From Typhlomys cinereus (lineage: Eukaryota; Chordata; Mammalia; Rodentia; Platacanthomyidae), in contig JALPQD010000404.1 of assembly GCA_023101885.1 (NCBI GenBank), positions 1,580,470 to 1,644,469 of the forward strand: 64,000 nucleotides of DNA, in the 5' to 3' direction. Every line of letters starts with the position of its first letter. The first letter of the stretch is position 1. Shown piece after piece: positions 58,500 to 64,000 of the stretch. Under the pieces are notes generated by a model. That model was not told where the DNA came from. It was given only the letters and a program-made list of their open reading frames with translations, and did no database searches. Both the position numbers and the translations under genes were made by a program.

Positions 58500-58840
58500 T
58501 TGATTTATATGAAAAGCCAGCTTTGATTTACTAATGGAGTCATTACTCTGTTTAACACCTGGGGTTTTGCTGTTTTTCCTGGTTTAACTCCTTAAGTTTG
58601 TCATTGCATTTTCCCTCTGTCAAGCACTGAATTTAACTTTAGGCAAGTTTTTAAGATGAGGACAGAACTTTATTAAACATATCTGATTGTAACTCCTCAG
58701 CACAAATTTTCTTAGGGTCTTTAAATTGCAGGCTTTTGTTACATGTTATCTGGATTCAGGCATTTTCTGTAATCTCAGATTTCCTCTTATAGTATCTCTG
58801 GTGCATCTAAAACCAGAACCACATGGATGACACTATAATA
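58500..58840 (-). mobile_element. Fragment related to the MaLR internal region, rearranged
   Basis: Two blocks, 58517-58605 and 58688-58835, resemble 40500-40590 and 40120-40265 of the inverted MaLR piece in the same orientation but in swapped order. Similarity is clear but lower than between the two MaLR copies at 38-40 kb. It lies within the ERV1 interior. Confidence 0.5.
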
Positions 58841-59039
58841 GCACTAAAATATTTTATTCTTTTAGGTTTAAACCTAAGATATTTGGGCATTCAGGCATGT
58901 AAACAAAGGAATGCCTAAAAAACATTACTATTAAGTATATAAGGAATCTCAGTAGTTACTTTGTGACTGGTGAACCTGTCACTTCCCAGATCATTAACAT
59001 TCTAGTAAAATCAAAGATTGACAAAAGCCTGCAGTGGAG

Positions 59040-59527
59040 TGTTGCCGAATCTCCTGCCAGCCAGGAGAAGAGGGGAAAAGGTGGGGCCTCGTGGGTGCAA
59101 GGCAAATAGGGGAGCCAGCGACCGGGTTACCACCCAGGCCTGTGAGTCAGGCGAGAAGCAGCACACAGATGACCAGTTGGCTGCAGACTCAGCTTTAATC
59201 AGGAAGTGTTGTGCTTATATAGGGTCGGTGGTCCAATCAGGTGTGGTCACCCCTCTGCTCAGGGGAGGGGGAGAGCAGGCACCAATCATTTAGCTGTTAA
59301 CTAGCTGTCCATGTTAGATGGCCACTTCCCATTGGTTGTTCATCCCTCCTTCCCATTGGTTGTTCATCCCTCCGCCCATTGGTTGTCCATTACTCTGCCT
59401 TTATGGGTTCTTATTCAGGCTTGTCTGTAGCCAGAACTCCTGGATTCGGGAGCCCAAGCTAGGGCCTCCCTGAATCAGTAGTGCCACAGTGGAGCACTAA
59501 AATTTTGTGCTCCCTTGTCCATTAACA
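59040..59527 (-). mobile_element. Probable solo LTR inside the ERV, with tandem CCAAT boxes
   Basis: On the - strand it runs TGTTAATGG (59527) to GGCAACA (59040), with TGTT...AACA ends like class II (IAP-like) LTRs. Promoter parts in order: three CCAAT boxes in 24-26-base tandem units (59399-59326), two further CCAAT-like or ATTGG sites near 59281 and 59233, TATATAA (59221-59215) and an ATTAAA (59199-59194) close behind. Flanking bases (tggag / tggaa) give only an imperfect target repeat. Borders are inferred. Confidence 0.5.
59326..59399 (-). promoter_or_regulatory. Three tandem CCAAT-box units
   Basis: Units 59326-59349 and 59350-59373 are identical 24-mers; 59374-59399 is a diverged third. 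Each contains cccattggttg, that is CCAAT on the - strand. CCAAT boxes bind NF-Y, and they sit 105-180 bases upstream of the TATA box at 59221. Confidence 0.7.
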
Positions 59528-62500
59528 TGGAAACAAAGAGGCTTCCCATTTGCATGTGAAACCCTAGGTTCTCATGAGATGCTCAACCTGGCATTTTGCG
59601 CTTTAACTGGTTATAGAGGCAAACTCCTTTTCATATTGGAGGGAAACTAAGAGCCTCAGGCCATTTCATCTGTCCCCAGCAGAGGGCTTGACCTATCGGC
59701 CCAGGGGTTCAGGTGCAATCTTCCTCCAGTGGAGATTCCCATAGTTGGGACATAGGCCACATGAAAGCTTCCTGCACTTGCAACCATCTCAGAGCACCCA
59801 GTCTGGTCATATTCAAAGCATTTTTCCCATCTTTCCCCTGTCGGAAGGGGTCCTGGGTTGATCTGCTTAGGCGTGCCTATTGGTATTCTGTGTATTCCCT
59901 TAGGCAAATGTCAAATTCTGATTTCTTTGTTTCTGGTTCTTTCTCTTTTCTTTCCTTTCTTCACATTAAGTCTTAAGTTACTTGCCCTATTTTAAAGTAC
60001 TTAAAATGGTCCAAAAATAAGTTTAAAGGAGTCGTCTGCATCTGTCCCATTTCATCCATCAGTGGAGCCATAAAACAGCACAGTACAAAAAGAAAGGACA
60101 AACAGAAACAAAGGATTCTACCTCCAAGACAGAAAAAAAAAAGTTTTCTTAATTACAGTGTGCCAACCTCTCCCTTGTAGATGAGAACCCTGTCCTACAG
60201 ATGGGAGTTTGGCTGATGTGGAAGCTAGATGAAATTCCTATTCCACCTTCGTCTTGATGGCATTTCTACTTGGAGACAAAACTTTTTTTTTCCTGCACTA
60301 CTAGCTGGTACTTTTGGTACAGTATGGTCATTACCTCAGACATGAAATATTTTTTCTTTAGAGCAAACATTTCTAGGAATTTCCTTCCATTGACTAACAA
60401 GACACAAAGTCACAGTGATCCCCACCATATGATGCAGACAGACAAAGGTTGGGAATCCCTCCAGGAGAAATCATTCAAGTGAATGTCTGGCCACACCCTT
60501 TGCAGAGTCATGGGTGATAACTTAGCCATAGTGTGTTCAGCTGTTTTGTGCCTTGCGACCAGATTCTAATCTGATCCCACCCTAGACTTTATGTTATCAC
60601 CATGGAAACACAGAACTGGCCCAATCGAATCCTGTAGCTTTAAAAGATCTTAGGATCTCACCGTGGGACTACAAACTTGAGCACAGAGTTGTAACAGGCT
60701 TCCCACCTCAGGCCGACATTCATTCACACATTCACACAGAGGTTAAAACATTCCTCCCACATTTTAAAGGTGCCCTTTCCTCCCCCTCTAGGAGAAGTCT
60801 GCTCCAAAAGGTGAGCAGAGATTGGTTTAACAGACTCTCTTTTACTGTGAAATACAAGATTCAAAGAAACTCCCCAGCTGGCCTTGAGTCTGTGCCAAGC
60901 TTCAGCTGAGGCATCATCTGTTGGGCGGGGCCTTGGCTTCTCCTGCATCTAGCCCTGCTATCTGGGAACCTACCTCCCTGGGAGCAGGAAAAGCCCTGCC
61001 AGGGCTGATGCAAGCTCTAGTCACAGACCTTCTGTAGGGCCAGAAAAGTGGCAGTCACTGTCCTCTCCTGACCCATGGATGAGATTCCTACTGCCCTTGA
61101 AAAGTTGGGATTTTTATGAGTAACAAAATTCTTGTTTAATTAAAAGACAATTGAAATACATTTGACTACATGAAGCTTAATTCTTAGTTTCTAATTTCTG
61201 AGGCTCAATGTCTTTGTTTCTATAACATGGAAGAAGCATGATGCATAACATTTCCTTTAACCATCATCTCTAATTTTCAATCTTCTCATAAACCTAACAT
61301 TCCACAAACCTTTTAAACATTCTTTAACATTCTTTTAAATAACCAACTCATAAACCTCCTGCACATACTTTAACTTTCTAAATAAGATATCTCATCCCAT
61401 AAAACTTCTTTTAAACCTCTTACACATCTAAGTGCCATACCTATTTCCTTCATATTTTCTTTACTCTGCTTAATGGTTTCCTGTTGTTTTCACATTGGAT
61501 ATCCTTTAAGACATCTCCTTTAAAATCATTATATCCTAATTAAATTAGCAAGAGTGAGAACTCAGGAGTACACCTGGGAACAGGGAATTAGAAAGCAGAT
61601 TTGTCCCCAGGGAAGGGAGCTCATACATATCAGGAGAAGGAAGAAATTCCAATGAATTTCTCAGAAATCAGTTTTCCTTTCTGGCTCTTAGATATGTTGG
61701 TATAACATATGGGAAAAAAATTTTAAAGGACTTACAAAAGTGGTGTTATCAGATCCTAGGTAAAAACACAATACCACCTTTTGTGAAGCTTCATAAAAAT
61801 CAAGATAAAATAAGAAATTTTAGCCAGTACATACTCAGGCCTTTTAATGTTATTAAAATGATTCATTCTTAAGTGTGTACATACATTTAAATTGAGCATG
61901 TCAAATAGTAAACAGAGTTAAAAAACCAAAATGAGAATACAAGCACACAAGAAGAATAAAAATTGAAGTGTCCACAGCTTTGTTAGTTTGAAACATAAAA
62001 TACACATATTATAGGTTATCCAGGTAACCAAGCAAGTCAGAACTTTTTTAAAGTAATGCTTTATCATCACAGGCAACATACAAAGAACAACAGACAGTTT
62101 TTCTGGTCCCTCCAGTGCAAGCAGGCAGAGGCTTTCTTAAATAAAGCAGGAGACAGTTTAAAACACATCTGCTGGCCTAGAAAGTGGGCCATTCATCTGA
62201 ACAGAAGGTGGTGAATTTCCCTTTCTTTATCTCAACACTTAGATTTCAGTTATTTCCCTATTGTCCTTAAAATGTCCTAGCAACAGGTCTAAGGGATTAA
62301 AAACATTCTGTCCTCTTGCTTCATCCATCTGAGTCCACACAAGCAACAGAGACAACATATAGACAACACAAAAAGAAATACCCAACAGTGGACACTTCCC
62401 GATTTACCGGACACCCTAGGGCACCCCAAGATATCTCCTGAGGCCTCACAGCAGTTGTGACTATAAGCATGTTCTCTAGCCACCTCTGGCTGCTATTTCT

Positions 62501-62558
62501 GAAATCCAAACACATGTCTGAAGAGTCAGACAAACACTTAAAAGGCAGAGACAGAAAA
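59528..62558 (-). other. Decayed ERV interior, no open gene
   Basis: Between the inner LTR and the leader. Open frames at 59907-59656 (83 codons) and 60948-60724 (74 codons) on the - strand are proline/glycine-rich in parts, but I recognise no retroviral domain. The whole is treated as degenerate gag-pol-env sequence because of its position between LTR and leader; this is inference. Confidence 0.45.
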
Positions 62559-62567
62559 ACTTACCAG
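62559..62567 (-). promoter_or_regulatory. Possible retroviral splice donor
   Basis: CTGGTAAGT on the - strand, about 215 bases after the 5' LTR, a usual place for the donor used for spliced env RNA. Position and consensus are the only support. Confidence 0.4.
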
Positions 62568-62780
62568 CCAGCACAGAGCCCTCCTTCAGGCTGGAATTCC
62601 AAATACATTGCAGACAATACACAGAAACAGAGTCGGCGACAGAGACAGAGACAGGGAGAAACAGAGAGTGAACTCACCAACCAGCTTTCAGACCCTTCAG
62701 GGAGAGGTTCAGGGGTCTCTGGGCTTCCCGGCCAATGCAGCATATGTTATGCCCTGACCACAAAGTCCAAAGAAACCCAC

Positions 62781-63219
62781 TGAAGTTGTCCACCGATGCA
62801 AAAACAAGAGGGTCATTTTATTAGAACAAACCTAGGATTGGGCCACACAAGTCCTCGGTGCAGTGAGCGAGTGCAACCCCAAGGCAGCAAGGTTTAGGGA
62901 TTTTTATAGGGCTATCGCAAGCATGGACAGAGAAATTCACATGTAGCCCATGTAGACTTCCTCAACCCCTCACCCCTGTTGACCATGTTTGGTGGACTGG
63001 TACTGAGGGGTCTGAGGAGTCTGCAGTTGTTCCAAGGACATGTCACAGGTCAGCAGTTATCTAATATCCCAGCCACCTGGTAGCTTCATCAGAGGATATC
63101 TGACTTACTTGCCACCTGGTTCTGCTCAGACTTATCTGTGATTCCTAGGTAAATTGTAAATTCTTAAGAGCACTAGAGGAGGGGGGCTTGCAACTTTAAC
63201 ATTTTCACATAGGCTTTCA
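62781..63219 (-). repeat. 5' LTR of the ERV
   Basis: 439 bases on the - strand from TGAAAGCC (63219) to ACTTCA (62781), with matching short inverted ends. It has a TATA box TATAAAA (62908-62902) and a poly(A) signal AATAAA (62822-62817) in correct order and spacing. TGGG at 62779-62776 stands where a primer-binding site would start, but the rest of such a site is not recognisable. Confidence 0.85.
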
Positions 63220-63220
63220 C

Positions 63221-63917
63221 TGTTTGTTTACATAGTCTTTTATCTTTGGTTAGGAGATAACCTCTATAATCAATCAAAATGCATCCAAGGTCAGTGCAAA
63301 ATTGAAAACAACAACAAACCATAATTTACAACACCAAAGCCCCTTCAATATTCACCTGGAAACTGACCAGCCAAATCTCTCCTCACTCATGGAACTGTGC
63401 ATAAGTAGGGCCGGCAAGATTGTAAATCACTAAAGATGGGGAGGTACAATTATATGCAAGATATTCCACATAGCCAGGGCTGCAGCAGTCAGGATATAGC
63501 TACGTCTTTTGACCTTGCCTGACCTGCGCAATGGCTGACATGTCAACAATCCCTCAAAATCTAGCATGGATCTTACATGACAAGGTTTCCGATAATTGGA
63601 TCCTTATAAGCAATGGGTTAAACAGATGTGGTAGCATTGCCATATTAGTTGGAAGCCCAAAGAAGGGACCCCCAAGGTTTGCCACTGAGTCCTGAAACCT
63701 CACTAGTGTCAATGACTCACATAAACAGATGTTCAGGATAATGGGAGAAAGCAGGCAGAAAACACAAAGAGAGGAAGACAGTAGAAAGAGGGGTGTGAGG
63801 GAAGAGAGGGGAGAGTGGTATGGGGGAACAACAGAGAAGAGGGAGGAGGGAGAAGGGAGCCGGGAGGAGTAAGGAGGGAAGGGAATGGAATGGGATACTT
63901 ATTGAGCTTTTATAACC
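63221..63917 (+). mobile_element. L1 3' UTR (older subfamily)
   Basis: + strand L1 3' UTR with 'ttcacctggaaactgaccag', 'gcaagattgtaaatcac', a purine-rich tract (63740-63895) and the end 'tacttattgagcttttat'. It starts right at the ERV 5' LTR border. Confidence 0.85.
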
Positions 63918-64000
63918 ACTCCTCAGCAAATGGAGGCTTCTTGTGGTTAGGGGAGATCAAACAAGTGGTACACATGGACCCGGCTACACTGAAGGAGGGG

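Larger units (their letters stand above)
57348..63219 (-). mobile_element. ERV1 (gammaretrovirus-like) provirus, heavily decayed
   Basis: On the - strand the 5' LTR is at 63219-62781 and a truncated 3' LTR at 57560-57348; the shared part (about 63000-63219 and 57348-57560) is closely similar. A polypurine tract (GAAAGGGGGGAATG, at about 57575-57561) precedes the 3' LTR, as in gammaretroviruses. A leader with a possible splice donor (CTGGTAAGT, 62567-62559) follows the 5' LTR. No gag, pol or env frame is open; the longest frames are 60-90 codons and not recognisable. It abuts a broken L1 on the left, and its 3' LTR lacks R and U5. Confidence 0.82.

Noticed and set aside
59018..59293. 91-codon + strand frame as a host gene
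   Set aside because: It lies antisense across an LTR with promoter elements on the - strand and has no motif.
1..64000. CRISPR array, bacterial operon, plasmid or phage features
   Set aside because: The window is clearly mammalian; the only regularly spaced repeats are microsatellites, a 24-base duplication and the CCAAT units.

Overview
This window is mammalian nuclear DNA, almost certainly from a rodent. It is A/T-rich, has no operons or dense coding, and is built mostly from LINE-1 (L1) retrotransposons in both orientations. It also holds tRNA-derived SINEs whose head resembles the muroid B2 SINE, a MaLR/ERVL-type element, gammaretrovirus-like (ERV1) remnants, long (CA)n/(GT)n tracts and vomeronasal receptor pseudogenes. 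I cannot name the species; the SINE tails and L1 3' UTRs do not look like those of house mouse.

No intact host protein-coding gene is visible. Host-derived sequence consists of vomeronasal type-2 receptor (V2R) pieces and one processed RPL23A pseudogene. The V2R pieces are an orphan seven-transmembrane exon on the + strand (7836-8746), a large extracellular-domain exon plus the following exon on the - strand (about 45156-42806), and a second copy of that following exon on the - strand (52177-51949). The window therefore looks like the decayed edge of a V2R cluster swollen by retrotransposons.

Layout: 1-3940, L1 (+), ORF2 and 3' UTR. 4000-7830, mostly unique A/T-rich DNA with short L1 tails. 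7836-8746, V2R 7TM exon. 9222-12440, L1 (-) carrying a 5' UTR joined directly to ORF2, inside an older L1. 12997-15200, SINE and a rearranged L1 (+). 16.9-17.6 kb, L1 (-). 17.6-22.9 kb, mostly unique. 22.9-24.8 kb, nested L1s, one with a 3' transduction. 25.4-26.6 kb, back-to-back ERV1 LTR material. 26.75-27.07 kb, SINE (-). 29.5-32.2 kb, two stacked L1 (-). 33.24-33.94 kb, old L1 (-). 33.96-38.15 kb, L1 (+) with 5' UTR, ORF1 and ORF2. 38.15-40.6 kb, MaLR element with a 225-codon gag-like reading frame and an inverted partial copy. 41.0-41.9 kb, L1 pieces. 42.8-45.2 kb, V2R pseudogene. 46.3-48.9 kb, L1s forming a large inverted repeat. 50.9-51.6 kb, old L1 (+). 51.9-53.2 kb, V2R exon and RPL23A pseudogene. 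53.2-57.3 kb, L1 pieces. 57.35-63.22 kb, ERV1 provirus (-) with another LTR inside. 63.2-63.9 kb, L1 3' UTR.

The most interesting material is how the retroelements were made and rearranged: an L1 that looks like a spliced or internally deleted copy, L1s whose tails carry extra 3' sequence, an L1 with an internal tandem duplication and a filler copied from its own flank, and a MaLR reading frame kept in two oppositely oriented copies. All family names come from recognising protein motifs and structure by eye; no database search was run.
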